DNA of 64,000 bases, taken from Lewinellaceae bacterium. GTDB taxonomy: Bacteria; Bacteroidota; Bacteroidia; Chitinophagales; Saprospiraceae. The stretch spans positions 186,001 to 250,000 of the forward strand of contig JACJXZ010000002.1 in the NCBI GenBank assembly GCA_020636375.1, given 5' to 3'. Under the pieces are notes generated by a model. That model ran no database searches, was not told the origin of the DNA, and saw only the letters and a list, made by a program, of their open reading frames with translations. Of the stretch, positions 43,909 to 52,271 are shown in pieces. How positions within the stretch are numbered: position 1 is the stretch's first letter; every line of letters begins with the position of its first letter. The position numbers were made by a program, and so were the translations under genes.

Positions 43909-45324
43909 ATGTACGACGCCGACGGCAACCTGCTGCAGCGCACCGTCACCCAAACTTACCCTTCCTCTTCTACTACGGTGACAGCCTATGTGAACGGCAT
44001 AGAGTACAAAAATGGCAGCCTGGAGGCCATCTACCACGAGGAGGGCCGCTATGTGAAGCAGAGCGGCACCTGGCGGCACGAATACGTTTTAAAAGACCAC
44101 CTGGGCAATAGCCGCCTCTTTTTCAGCGATATTAATGGCAACGGGTTCATTGAAATATCAGAGGTGACTCAGGAACAGCATTACTATCCCTATGGCATGG
44201 CCATGGAGGGCAACTGGTATTCCAGCATCTCTCCGGAGTCGGCTTATCGCTACAATGGCATTGAGCATACGCCGGAGCTGGGCCTGGGCGTGTACAATGC
44301 CTTTTACCGGACGCTGGACCCCGCTACTGCCCGGTGGTGGCAGGTGGACCCGGCGGCGGAGAGCTTCTATGGTATGACGCCGTACAATGCGATGGGGAAT
44401 AGCCCGGCGGTGTTTAGCGACCCGGAGGGGGATTTGTTTTTTGTAATTCCTCAAATAGGGATAGGAAAAGGAGGATTAAGCATTGGAATAGAACTAGGAA
44501 TTGGCATACCAGGAGTCTCAAGTTTATCGCTATCTGGAGGATATACTTTGGGCTCAGGAAGTTATTGGTCAGTGCAGGGCTATGCTAGTGGTTTTTATGC
44601 AGGATACGGCTCTAAAGGAGCATTCGCAGGATTTGGATATCAATATGCAGGCTTTCAAGCCGGCTTAACCTACGGGAAGGGAGGATGGTCTTTTGGCGTA
44701 AGTTATGGCGAGAACAATGGAAGCTATGCTGGTTCGTTTGGTTTGAGCTATGGTAAAGGTGGGCTAGGCTTTAACGCAAGCGCTTCCAGCATTTATATGT
44801 GGGGGGCTCTAAACCCAGGCGTCACTAATGAGTCGGGAACTTATGGAGAATTGCAAGGTGGAGCAAATGGAATAGTTAAAGGTAATACCGGATTATATGA
44901 GGACGAGACTTTAGCTTACAATGTAATGGTTGAGCAAACAAAAGGATTTGGAGTTGAAACGGCTGCATGGCTAACAGATCGGGGCGTTTTGATTAGCCCA
45001 ATCGAAACGCCTGAATACAAGAACACAGCTAGAGAGTCTTCCAATAATTTTTATAAAGTTACTATTAGTGGGAAAAAATTGTTTGCGCACTTTTTGGGGA
45101 AAAGATATAATATTATTGGACAGATACATACTCATCCAACTTTAGACATTGGACTAAGCAAAGCCGATAAAGGACTGATTGGAACAATCAAAAGAAACCC
45201 TGTTTACACCATTGGACCATCAAAAGTGCATAAAGGTTTTTATACAGGAGAAAATTATTTTATGAATTATTTTGGAGCTACCCATAGACTGCTTAGCGGG
45301 AAATTAAAAATTATTAATCCGTGA
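43909..45324 (+). CDS. Orphan RHS tip with JAB/DUF4329-like toxin domain
   Basis: 471 residues. Residues 1-180 are the end of an RHS core (VLKDHLGNSRLFFSD, YYPYGMAMEG, YRYNGIEHTPELGLGVYNAFYRTLDPATARWWQVDP, PYNAMGNSPAVFSDPEGD). A glycine/tyrosine-rich stretch follows (190-300). The last 120 residues contain IIGQIHTHPTLDIGLSKADKG, a HxH-x-S-x-x-D pattern of JAB/DUF4329-type metal-dependent domains common as RHS toxin ends. DNA is GC-rich until about 44440, then clearly AT-rich to 45940, the sign of a swapped toxin cassette. The main RHS chain is absent, so this is a displaced or truncated tip that may be silent. The following lipoprotein is probably its immunity protein. Confidence 0.8.
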   Translation: MYDADGNLLQRTVTQTYPSSSTTVTAYVNGIEYKNGSLEAIYHEEGRYVKQSGTWRHEYVLKDHLGNSRLFFSDINGNGFIEISEVTQEQHYYPYGMAMEGNWYSSISPESAYRYNGIEHTPELGLGVYNAFYRTLDPATARWWQVDPAAESFYGMTPYNAMGNSPAVFSDPEGDLFFVIPQIGIGKGGLSIGIELGIGIPGVSSLSLSGGYTLGSGSYWSVQGYASGFYAGYGSKGAFAGFGYQYAGFQAGLTYGKGGWSFGVSYGENNGSYAGSFGLSYGKGGLGFNASASSIYMWGALNPGVTNESGTYGELQGGANGIVKGNTGLYEDETLAYNVMVEQTKGFGVETAAWLTDRGVLISPIETPEYKNTARESSNNFYKVTISGKKLFAHFLGKRYNIIGQIHTHPTLDIGLSKADKGLIGTIKRNPVYTIGPSKVHKGFYTGENYFMNYFGATHRLLSGKLKIINP

Positions 45325-45392
45325 TTCAAGTACGGCTGATGTGTTGCTAAATATCTTGTTTCGAATAAAAGTGTTTGTAAAAAACCATTGAC

Positions 45393-45938
45393 ATGAGAAT
45401 AGTCTTTTTTGCTATTTGCCTTTTCATCTTCGCATGTTCTGATAAAAATGGAAATCGGCAAAAAGGTACCCTTGAACTAACAGATAAGAATGTTGAAAAA
45501 TTACTCAGGGATAGGATAACGTATTCAAAGAGAAATAGTATACATAAAAGACATCCTGGTGTTTTTATCCTAAGGATGAGCTATTTTTGCCAGGCTGAGT
45601 TTTTAGAAATTGAGAATGTCAATCATATCACGGGTTTCTCACAAGAATCCATTTTCAGGTATTTCATTCTGGGAAACACGCCAGTATTCATCAGTTTTAA
45701 CAAATTATTTTTTAATCATGCAGAGACGCTGTCTAAAGAAGAAATACTGCAAATCAGTGGTAATTTGCTCTTAGATGAAAATACTCCTCCTGATACGGGA
45801 TTTAACAGCCTGTACATTTATAAACTAGGCAACCCTCCCGAGAAATTTTTCAATATGACTGATACCCTGTTTCACTATAAAGACGCAGATATTTTGAATT
45901 CCAGATTATTGGATTATTTGAATCCTACATGTTATTAG
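45393..45938 (+). CDS. AT-rich lipoprotein, probable RHS immunity protein
   Basis: 181 residues opening with a lipobox (MRIVFFAICLFIFACSDKNG). The chain (LTDKNVEKLLRDRITYSKRN..., ILRMSYFCQAEFLEIENVNHITGFSQESIFRYFI) resembles no family I know. It shares the AT-rich composition of the toxin end and lies 68 bp after it in the same direction, the usual place for a cognate immunity gene. A periplasmic outer-membrane anchor would fit protection against a toxin acting outside the cytoplasm. The pairing is inference. Confidence 0.65.
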   Translation: MRIVFFAICLFIFACSDKNGNRQKGTLELTDKNVEKLLRDRITYSKRNSIHKRHPGVFILRMSYFCQAEFLEIENVNHITGFSQESIFRYFILGNTPVFISFNKLFFNHAETLSKEEILQISGNLLLDENTPPDTGFNSLYIYKLGNPPEKFFNMTDTLFHYKDADILNSRLLDYLNPTCY

Positions 45939-46147
45939 TATGGACTTCGAATTTTTTCACAACATGAATGAATAAAAAAATGGTATTAGATAATAAGGTA
46001 TTTTCGTTTTATCTGGAATATTTATGGAAGCCATACATGGACCAGAATGGAATTGCGTGCAGCTAAGGGAAGTAAGATAAAAATGGAACACAATGGTTTG
46101 AATAAAAAGTGTTATGAATAAATTGATATTTCTCATTTTACCATTTA

Positions 46148-46285
46148 ATGCTCTATCTCTTCTCCCGCGACACCATCGGCCAAGTCCCCTGGCAACGCAT
46201 CCGGGACGAGTATCTGGTGCTGCGGCGCTATGACCTGACACTGGAGGATTTGGAGGCGCTGGACTGGACGGTGGAGTATCCGTAG
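46148..46285 (+). pseudogene. Small gene remnant before second RHS tip
   Basis: A 45-residue frame from ATG 46148 to TAG 46285 (LFSRDTIGQVPWQRIRDEYLVLRRYDLTLEDLEALDWTVEYP). It reads like the C-terminal end of a larger protein of the DUF type found beside Bacteroidetes RHS genes. Composition is GC-rich, unlike the AT-rich stretch just before it, so it belongs to the next cassette. It is too short to be a complete protein. Confidence 0.4.
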
Positions 46286-46417
46286 GGAGGGCAACTGGTA
46301 CTCCAGCATCTCTCCGGAATCTGCCTGCCGCTACAACGGCATCGAGCACGCCCCGGAGCTGGGCCTGGGCGTGTATAATGCTTTATACCGGACGCTGGAC
46401 CCGGCCATTGCGCGGTG

Positions 46418-46453
46418 CCTGCCTGCCAAAACAGGTTTTGCCTGGTAGGCAGG
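46418..46453. mobile_element. 36-bp palindromic mini-insertion in rhs remnant
   Basis: CCTGCCTGCCAAAACAGG... to TGGTAGGCAGG. Removing exactly 36 bp restores CGGTGGTGGCAGGTGGAC, the RHS sequence also present at 44330-44350. The length keeps frame but brings a TAG. Confidence 0.8.
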
Positions 46454-46545
46454 GTGGCAGGTGGACCCGGAGGCGGAAGTTCTGTATGGCCACTCTCCTT
46501 ACACGGCAATGATGAACTCGCCGCAGGTGTATAATGACCCGGATG

Positions 46546-46647
46546 GGCTACCCGCCTAAGGTTGGACAGCAGAAAGGGGAAAGCCGAGCGGAGTCGAGGC
46601 CAAACGTTTGCAGGAGGCATGGAGTGTCCAACCTTAGACGGGTAGCC
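46546..46647. mobile_element. 102-bp MITE-like element, copy C (in rhs remnant)
   Basis: It begins GGCTACCCGCCTAAGGTTGG and ends in the complement, and it is the reverse orientation of copy A with the same interior words (AGCAGAAAGGG, GAGCGGAGTCGA, GGCAT(C/G)GAGTGTCC). Flanks are CCCGGATG and CCCGGAGG, an 8-bp target duplication with one mismatch. Confidence 0.88.
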
Positions 46648-46764
46648 CCCGGAGGGGGATATTGCGCCATTGGTAGTCGTGGGATTGGTAGGCGCTGTTA
46701 TTGGCGGAGTAGGAAACCTTGCTTATCAGGCCTACCAGGGAAATATCAATTCTGCGGGCCCTTA

Positions 46765-47121
46765 TTACAACCCCTCCAGCTCCGCCCTCTTTTTCTTCGG
46801 CAAACTGTTGACCACCAGCTCATAAGAATGGTCGACCAACTCCCGGAGGAAACCATCCGCCAGGCCGGTTTCAAACTCCACGGTATTCCAGTGCTGTTTG
46901 TTCATGTGCCAGCCGGGGCGGACTTCCGGGTGCTGCTCCCGCAGTTCGATGGCCCGGTCCGGGTCGCACTTGAGGTTGACGGCGAACTCGGCGCTGTCCA
47001 GCCCGGTGATGGCAAATATCTTGCCCATCACCTTGAAAACCAGGGTGTCTTCGCCAAAGGGGAAGGTCTCTTCCACGCCTTTTTTGGAAAGGCAGTATTC
47101 GCGGAATTCTTCGATGTTCAT
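46765..47121 (-). CDS. MmcQ/YjbR family protein
   Basis: 118 residues from the ATG at 47121 (MNIEEFREYCLSKKGVEETFPFGEDTLVFKVMGKIFAI, the typical YjbR opening). The pattern NLKCDPDRAIELREQHPEVRPGWHMNKQHWNTVEFE is diagnostic. The family has a CyaY-like fold and is thought to bind DNA; its exact role is unknown. A TATCTTTG box at 47201-47208 lies 80 bp upstream. Its 3' end abuts the rhs remnant. Confidence 0.92.
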   Translation of the reverse strand: MNIEEFREYCLSKKGVEETFPFGEDTLVFKVMGKIFAITGLDSAEFAVNLKCDPDRAIELREQHPEVRPGWHMNKQHWNTVEFETGLADGFLRELVDHSYELVVNSLPKKKRAELEGL

Positions 47122-47200
47122 TTTTTTAGAGGTTTTGAGCTGGAATGGAGAGGCGGAATCTGCGGCCAAAAATCGCTCCATTCCAACTCGGGCTTAAGGG

Positions 47201-47208
47201 CAAAGATA
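47201..47208 (-). promoter_or_regulatory. Candidate promoter box TATCTTTG for the YjbR gene
   Basis: On the minus strand CCTATCTTTGCCC precedes the YjbR ATG by 80 bp and matches TAnnTTTG. No -33 TTG at the expected distance was found. Confidence 0.35.
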
Positions 47209-47284
47209 GGAAAGCCGCAGCGCTTGTTCCCCTCTTGACAATCTTGTTAATCCTGTCTATCCTGTCATCCTGTCTATCCTGTCC

Positions 47285-48157
47285 TCAGTTCGACACCGGC
47301 AACACCTCCTCCACATACAAAGCAAAAACCCCGAAGTTCCGGTCGAAGTTGGAATACCGCCCCCGCCCGCCCTGAAAAGGTTCGAGCAGCGGCTCCCCGG
47401 AATTCAACAGGCTCTTTAAGTAGAGATAGTAGGCCTCCGGAATATAGCGGATGCTCAGCCGGGGTTGTTCCAGGTCCTGAATGGGATAAAGGGTTTGAAA
47501 GGCGAGAGCCATGGCCTGTCCATCTAAGCCCTCATCGCTGAAGAGCCAGCGGTCGGCAATGCCGAGGGAGGAAGCCGGGAAAAAGGAGGTGTCCGCCGTT
47601 TGTATGAGGAAATGAGACGTAAGAAAAACGGCTTGCAGCGAGTCGGGCGGCCCGTTGAGCAGGGCCAGCTCGTAGTAGTTGCGCCCGCCCGCCGGGTCCT
47701 GGATTTTAACTTCCAGCACGCCGTTGCGCCGGCTGCCGTCGGGCAGCACATATTCCGGCAGCAACCGGGCGGAAAGCACCGACCCCGGTACGGGCGGCCG
47801 CCCTTTGGCGCGGGCCTCGCCGAAGTCCGGATGGGAAACCACCATTTCCCACTCCTGCTGTCCCAGGCCGATCGGCGGATGGCTGGCGGAATAGTAAACG
47901 CTCTGCCCTTCCTGCCCGTATTCCGCCCACAGCTCCCCGGCCCGGAAAAGTTGCACCGTAGCCGGGCCGTCCAGTTTGGATCGGCTCAGGTTGAACGTCT
48001 CTTCGAAACCGATGCTGGACTCGACAATGGCCGTCGTGGCGCTGTCCAGGCAATTGAACAGGGCATAGGTTACCAGGATTTCCTCTTCCGGTTCGAGCTC
48101 AACATCAAGCCGGACCGTACAGGCAGAAAAGGAAAAAAGAAGCAAAGTAGTGTACAT
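47285..48157 (-). CDS. DUF4249 outer-membrane lipoprotein
   Basis: 290 residues from the ATG at 48157, which starts a lipobox (LLLFSFSACTVR). A longer frame upstream translates the tandem 7-mer array (SLFAVRY repeats) and is rejected. DUF4249 features: EEEILVTYALFNCLDSATTAIVESSIGFEETFN, LFRAGELWAEYG, HPDFGEARAKGRPPVPGSV, NYYELAL and the C-terminal YYLYLKSLLNSGEPLLEPFQ. These lipoproteins accompany CarboxypepD-regulatory TonB receptors, as here (153 bp downstream of the receptor gene). It is probably a surface partner of that receptor. Confidence 0.88.
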   Translation of the reverse strand: MYTTLLLFSFSACTVRLDVELEPEEEILVTYALFNCLDSATTAIVESSIGFEETFNLSRSKLDGPATVQLFRAGELWAEYGQEGQSVYYSASHPPIGLGQQEWEMVVSHPDFGEARAKGRPPVPGSVLSARLLPEYVLPDGSRRNGVLEVKIQDPAGGRNYYELALLNGPPDSLQAVFLTSHFLIQTADTSFFPASSLGIADRWLFSDEGLDGQAMALAFQTLYPIQDLEQPRLSIRYIPEAYYLYLKSLLNSGEPLLEPFQGGRGRYSNFDRNFGVFALYVEEVLPVSN

Positions 48158-48172
48158 GCTCCAGGCGAACCG

Positions 48173-48268
48173 CGCCCGTCCTCGTGCCTCGGCCGGGTAA
48201 AAACAGCGAACAGCAAATAGCGAATAGCGAACAGCGAATAGCGAATAGCGAACAGCAAATAGCGAACC
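48173..48268. repeat. GCGAACAGCGAATA words plus CGGCCGGGTAAAAA element
   Basis: About ten copies of a 7-mer (GCGAACA or GCGAATA) abut the 30-bp element CGCCCGTCCTCGTGCCTCGG...GTAAAAA (48173-48203), the inverse of the pairing at 34547-34625. Confidence 0.75.
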
Positions 48269-48310
48269 GCAAACCGCCGCCCCCCCCTTATACTGCCATC
48301 TTTCCATACC

Positions 48311-51001
48311 TCAGAATTTCATTTGATAACTGACCGATGGGATCAACGGGAACAAGGCGATGCCGAGCAACCTCCGCTCCGATCCGTTGTACCGGTCGAA
48401 ATACAAGGCCGGGTTTCGCCGGTTGTACGCATTGAAAAAGCCGATCGACCATTTTCGGAAATAGGAACGCCGGCGCTTGATAAAATCGAAGCTCACGTCG
48501 AGCCGGTGGTAAACCGGCGTTTGAAAATTGTTGGCCACTTCGCTCAGCGCCACAACGCTTTGCTGCGGCCGGCCGCCGCCCAGGCCGGGTACGGTCGTCA
48601 GGACGTACCGGTTGGGCACGGTGATGTAATTGCCGCTCAGGGCCGTCCAGGAAACCGACCAGCTGAACTTTCGCCCTGCCCGGTGGTTGAAGGCGAGGGC
48701 CAGCTGATGCCGGCGGTTGTTGCGCAGGGGAAAAACCTCTCCCCGGTTCAGTTCGTCGAATTGCCGCCAGGCCCAGGAGAGGTGGTAACTCAGCAGTCCC
48801 GTCCAGGCACCCCGGTGCCTGCGCAGGAAAAGCTCCAGGCCGTAGTTCTCTCCCCTGCCCTGCAGCACCTTGTCTTCCCAGCGCTGCCCTTCGGCGAAGC
48901 CGCTGCCGGGCAGGAGGGTGGTCAGGTTGTCCATCCTGGTGTAGTAGGCCTCGGCGGTGGCTGCCCAGTACGGCCAGCGGCGCTCCACGCCGGCCGAGGC
49001 CTGCCAGGCTTTCTGGGGCTTGACCGCTGCGGTGGACGGGGCCCACAGGTCGGTCGGCAGGTTGATGAATTCATTGCCGATAAGATGGGCGTATTGCTGG
49101 TTCTGGGAAAAAAGAAGGAAGTATTTTGCCCCTCGCTTCGTAGTGTACACCGCCCTCATCCGCCCCTGCAAAGAGGACCAGAACCGCTGCCCGCTGAGGA
49201 AACCCGCCAGGTGAAAGCCGGGCTCCAGGGCCCAGGCGCCATACCGAAACTGGGCTTCGCCGTAAAGGCCCGACTCCAGGGCACGCAGGTCGAGCGGGCG
49301 CAGGCGGATATCCTGATCTTCGGGTTCCTCCCCGGTCAGCGGGTCCAGTTGGACGGCGCCCAGGAAACTGCCGCCCGATTGCGGCTGGTATTGATGGGCG
49401 GTCAGCACGCCTCCCAGGCGGAACGATTGCTCCGGGTTCCGCGCCCAGTCGACGTCCAGGCGCAGCCCCAGGTCTTTCACTCCGGAATAGTACAGGGCGC
49501 TGAAATAGCGCTCGTAGGGGTCTCCGTTGCGGACGCCTTCCTCTTCGGCCAGCATGCCCAGCTGAAAGCGGTATTCGCTGTAATACAGGACAGCCCGGGA
49601 AAACAGGCTGGGGTTCCAGGCGCGGTTCCACTTCAGGGAAGCCGCCAGGTTTTTCCAGAACAGGTCGATGTCGTACAACTGCCGAAACACCTCGATGCTG
49701 TCGCCGTCGCGGTTGTAATTCACGAAGACGCCGTCGGAGGTGTCCTGGTCCTGAAAGTACTTGAAGCGGTCCTGGCCGGCATAAAAACTGGCCTCCCAGC
49801 TGTCGCGGCTGCTCAGTTTATGCTTGAGCTTGACGTTGAGGTCGCCGAAATGATAGCCCACCTTCAGCGACGGGTCCACTGCTTTGAAGAGGGGCGCCAG
49901 CAGCAGGTCCCAGTAGGTCCGCCGCCCCGAAACCAGCAGAGACAGCTTTTCTTTCAGGATAGGCCCTTCGACGAGGGCTTTGCTGACGGCCATGCCCAGG
50001 GCGCCTTCCCCCGTCCAGCGGTTGAAGTTGCCCTCCCGGCCGTTAACTTCGATGACCGACGCCAGGCGCCCCCCGTAGCGGGCCGGCACGGCACCCTTGA
50101 TCAGCTCCACGTCTTTAACCGCCGAGGCGTTAAATACCGAATACAGGCCGACCATGTGGTTGGGGTTATAGACCTGAGCGCCGTCCAGCAGGATGTGGTT
50201 GTGGCCGGCGCTGGCCCCCCGGATGTTGATGGTGCCCAGGTTGGCGGCGCCGGACTGTACGCCCGGCAGCAGGTCGAGCGCCTGCAGCACGTCCGGCTCT
50301 CCCAGGAAGGCCGGCACGGACTGTATGGTCGCTCCGTTCATTTGCTGCCGGCCGACATCGGCGTTGGGCACAGGCAGCTCAGCGACCAGCGGGGTGGCTT
50401 TCACCTCTACTTCCGCCAGCTGGGCAGATGGCTGCAGTTTAAAGTAGAACCCCTGATGGCTGAAAAGCCCTATCCGGCGGACGACGGATTCATAACCCAC
50501 ATAAGAAACCACGACGGACAGGGAGTCGGCCGGCAAAGAGAGGCTGAAAAAGCCGTCGGCATTGGTGGCCGTGCCTCTCTGGGAGCCGGCAAGATATACG
50601 TTGGCGCCCATCAGGCGTTCGCCGGACGCAGCATCCTCCACCCGGCCGCTCAGGGTATAGAGGAGGGGCGCCGCCGGCGCTTCCCCCGCCTCCAGTTCCC
50701 GGATGATCACATAATCTCCCGATTGAAAATAAAGGAGCGGCGTGCCGCGAAGAAGAATATTGAGGACGGTTTCCAAAGGAATGGATTCAAAGCGATAGGA
50801 AAAGTGTTGATCCGATGGCAAAGTATTGTTGCTGTAGCTGAGCTTCAGCCGGTTTTCCCGGCCGAGGATACTAAGGGCATCGGAGAGGGTGGCGTTTTGC
50901 AACACAGCACTCACCGGCTGCTGTAAGGAAGCCGGCTGCCCTGCCAGGGAAAGGGCGGCAAACCAACAGAACCATAGCACGAACCACTTCCTAAACTGCA
51001 T
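48311..51001 (-). CDS. TonB-dependent outer-membrane receptor
   Basis: 896 residues from the ATG at 51001 (MQFRKWFVLWFCWFAALSLAGQP signal). Residues 30-95 are a secretin/TonB N-terminal (STN) domain (VLQNATLSDALSILGRENRLKLSYSNN, GDYVIIREL). A carboxypeptidase-regulatory-like domain follows (YTLSGRVEDAASGERLMGANVYLAGSQRGTATNADGFFSLSLP). Then come a plug (FLGEPDVLQALDLLPGVQSGAANLGTINIRGASAGHNHILLDGAQVYN) and a 22-strand barrel ending IPSVSYQMKF with a C-terminal aromatic. The STN domain means it takes part in transmembrane signalling to the FecR protein encoded upstream. The ligand is unknown. Confidence 0.93.
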   Translation of the reverse strand: MQFRKWFVLWFCWFAALSLAGQPASLQQPVSAVLQNATLSDALSILGRENRLKLSYSNNTLPSDQHFSYRFESIPLETVLNILLRGTPLLYFQSGDYVIIRELEAGEAPAAPLLYTLSGRVEDAASGERLMGANVYLAGSQRGTATNADGFFSLSLPADSLSVVVSYVGYESVVRRIGLFSHQGFYFKLQPSAQLAEVEVKATPLVAELPVPNADVGRQQMNGATIQSVPAFLGEPDVLQALDLLPGVQSGAANLGTINIRGASAGHNHILLDGAQVYNPNHMVGLYSVFNASAVKDVELIKGAVPARYGGRLASVIEVNGREGNFNRWTGEGALGMAVSKALVEGPILKEKLSLLVSGRRTYWDLLLAPLFKAVDPSLKVGYHFGDLNVKLKHKLSSRDSWEASFYAGQDRFKYFQDQDTSDGVFVNYNRDGDSIEVFRQLYDIDLFWKNLAASLKWNRAWNPSLFSRAVLYYSEYRFQLGMLAEEEGVRNGDPYERYFSALYYSGVKDLGLRLDVDWARNPEQSFRLGGVLTAHQYQPQSGGSFLGAVQLDPLTGEEPEDQDIRLRPLDLRALESGLYGEAQFRYGAWALEPGFHLAGFLSGQRFWSSLQGRMRAVYTTKRGAKYFLLFSQNQQYAHLIGNEFINLPTDLWAPSTAAVKPQKAWQASAGVERRWPYWAATAEAYYTRMDNLTTLLPGSGFAEGQRWEDKVLQGRGENYGLELFLRRHRGAWTGLLSYHLSWAWRQFDELNRGEVFPLRNNRRHQLALAFNHRAGRKFSWSVSWTALSGNYITVPNRYVLTTVPGLGGGRPQQSVVALSEVANNFQTPVYHRLDVSFDFIKRRRSYFRKWSIGFFNAYNRRNPALYFDRYNGSERRLLGIALFPLIPSVSYQMKF

Positions 51002-51097
51002 GTCGGGAATTTTAAGCACATGCAAATATAAGGCCACTTTGAAAAGGCAGGGTGTGGCGCACGGGGGAAATACAAGAGAAAAATATTAAATTGCCGA

Positions 51098-52084
51098 TCA
51101 GTAAAAAACAACCTGTCCTCCTTTGTTTTCAAAAGAAAACCCCAAAGTAGCCTGCATAACTTTCAGGCATTCTTCCAGAGATTGGTTGTCGAAGGCAGCG
51201 GTGTACCGCTTTTCCTGCAGGGCGGTTTGGTCTGAAATTTCAACGGCATAAAAGCGCTCCAGGCAACGCACCACTTCCGGCCAGGGGGTATCGTCAAAAA
51301 ACAGGACGCCCTGCTGCCAGGCGGCGGCTCTTTCATCATAAGGAAGGCTGCGGATAGCGCCGGAGGCCTTGTCCATCTCTGCCGCTTCGCCGGCGGCGAC
51401 GGGCCGGGCGGCTTCCTTTTTCGCGGAGGAAAAGCGCACGCTGCCTTCGGTGACGGTTAGCCGGACCGTACTGCTCTGCGGATAGGCCTTCAGGTTAAAA
51501 GCCGTGCCGGTGACTTGCACCCGGGCGCTTTCGGTTTCGATGATAAACGGCCGGCCGGCATCGGCGCTCACCCGAAAATACCCTTCTCCCTCCAACCGGA
51601 TGCGCCGTTCGGCTTCGCCAAACCCGCGTAGTACCTGCAGGCGGCTGGCGGCATTTAGCGCGACGAGCGTACCATCCGGCAACTGTACCTCCTGCTGTTC
51701 CCCGGCCGGGCTGGCGTATTCCCGGGCGATGGCCGGCCCGCCCCGCCCGGTGAAGTAGAGCGTGACCAGGCCCAGCAATCCGGCCAAAAGGACAGCAGCG
51801 GCGGCAAAGCGCCAGTACTGGAAACGGATCACCCGCCCCGGCCGTGCCCCGGCGCCGCCCGACAGCTGGCCTTCCAGGCTTTCCCAACGCCGGTCCGTTT
51901 CCGGGTCCAGGCCGAAGTCTACCCCGGCGGCGGCATCCCACAGGCTCTTCACCTGGTCGTACTGCCGGCGGTGCGCTTCTTCCCGCAGCCAATCCTCCAG
52001 GGCCTGCTCCTCTTCGGCATTGGTTTGCCCTTCCAGGGACCTGATGATGATGGCTTCTATGTCATTGTTTTTATTCATTGCCAT
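51098..52084 (-). CDS. FecR family anti-sigma factor
   Basis: 328 residues (a start two codons later is equally good). An N-terminal cytoplasmic sigma-binding part (IIIRSLEGQTNAEEEQALEDWLREEAHRRQYDQVK) is followed by a membrane helix at about 88-110 (FAAAAVLLAGLLGLVTLYF). The periplasmic FecR domain comes next (YASPAGEQQEVQLPDGTLVALNAASRLQV, GEGYFRVSADAGRPFIIETESARVQVTGTAFNLKAYP), then a C-terminal DUF4974 domain (GVLFFDDTPWPEVVRCLERFYAVEI). It relays receptor occupancy from the TonB receptor to the sigma factor. Classic middle gene of the cassette. Confidence 0.93.
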   Translation of the reverse strand: MAMNKNNDIEAIIIRSLEGQTNAEEEQALEDWLREEAHRRQYDQVKSLWDAAAGVDFGLDPETDRRWESLEGQLSGGAGARPGRVIRFQYWRFAAAAVLLAGLLGLVTLYFTGRGGPAIAREYASPAGEQQEVQLPDGTLVALNAASRLQVLRGFGEAERRIRLEGEGYFRVSADAGRPFIIETESARVQVTGTAFNLKAYPQSSTVRLTVTEGSVRFSSAKKEAARPVAAGEAAEMDKASGAIRSLPYDERAAAWQQGVLFFDDTPWPEVVRCLERFYAVEISDQTALQEKRYTAAFDNQSLEECLKVMQATLGFSFENKGGQVVFY

Positions 52085-52130
52085 TAAAATGAAAAGCAGT
52101 CATAATAGTCCTTTTTTATGGCTTTTTCTC

Positions 52131-52203
52131 GCCACGAAAACACTAAAACACCAAATCCGCACAAAAACTTTTGTGGAATTTTGTGTTTTTGTGCTTTCGT
52201 GGC
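52131..52203. repeat. GCCACGAAAACACTAAAACAC palindrome in the sigma-FecR gap
   Basis: CGCCACGAAAACACTAAAACACC at 52131 faces GTGTTTTTGTGCTTTCGTGGC ending at 52203. Member of the 3597-3681 family, placed inside an otherwise operon-like stretch. Confidence 0.65.
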
Positions 52204-52271
52204 ATATCCTGGCACCATTTTTTGAATAATGCCACCCTCCATTATTACTACCTGATTTTGGCCAGCTTCCC

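Larger units (their letters stand above)
46287..46770 (+). pseudogene. Second RHS tip, interrupted by two insertions
   Basis: Reading GNWYSSISPESACRYNGIEHAPELGLGVYNALYRTLDPAIARC, it matches residues 100-150 of the intact tip at 43909. A 36-bp palindrome (46418-46453) then adds an in-frame TAG. The chain resumes WQVDPEAEVLYGHSPYTAMMNSPQVYNDPDG, is broken by a 102-bp element (46546-46647), and resumes GDIAPLVVVGLVGAVIGGVGNLAYQ before running into the convergent YjbR gene. It is a dead RHS C-terminal copy with a different, hydrophobic toxin start. Confidence 0.85.

Noticed and set aside
48158..48307. N-terminal extension of the DUF4249 protein (SLFAVRY repeats)
   Set aside because: It translates the intergenic GCGAACA word array; the internal ATG starts a proper lipoprotein signal.
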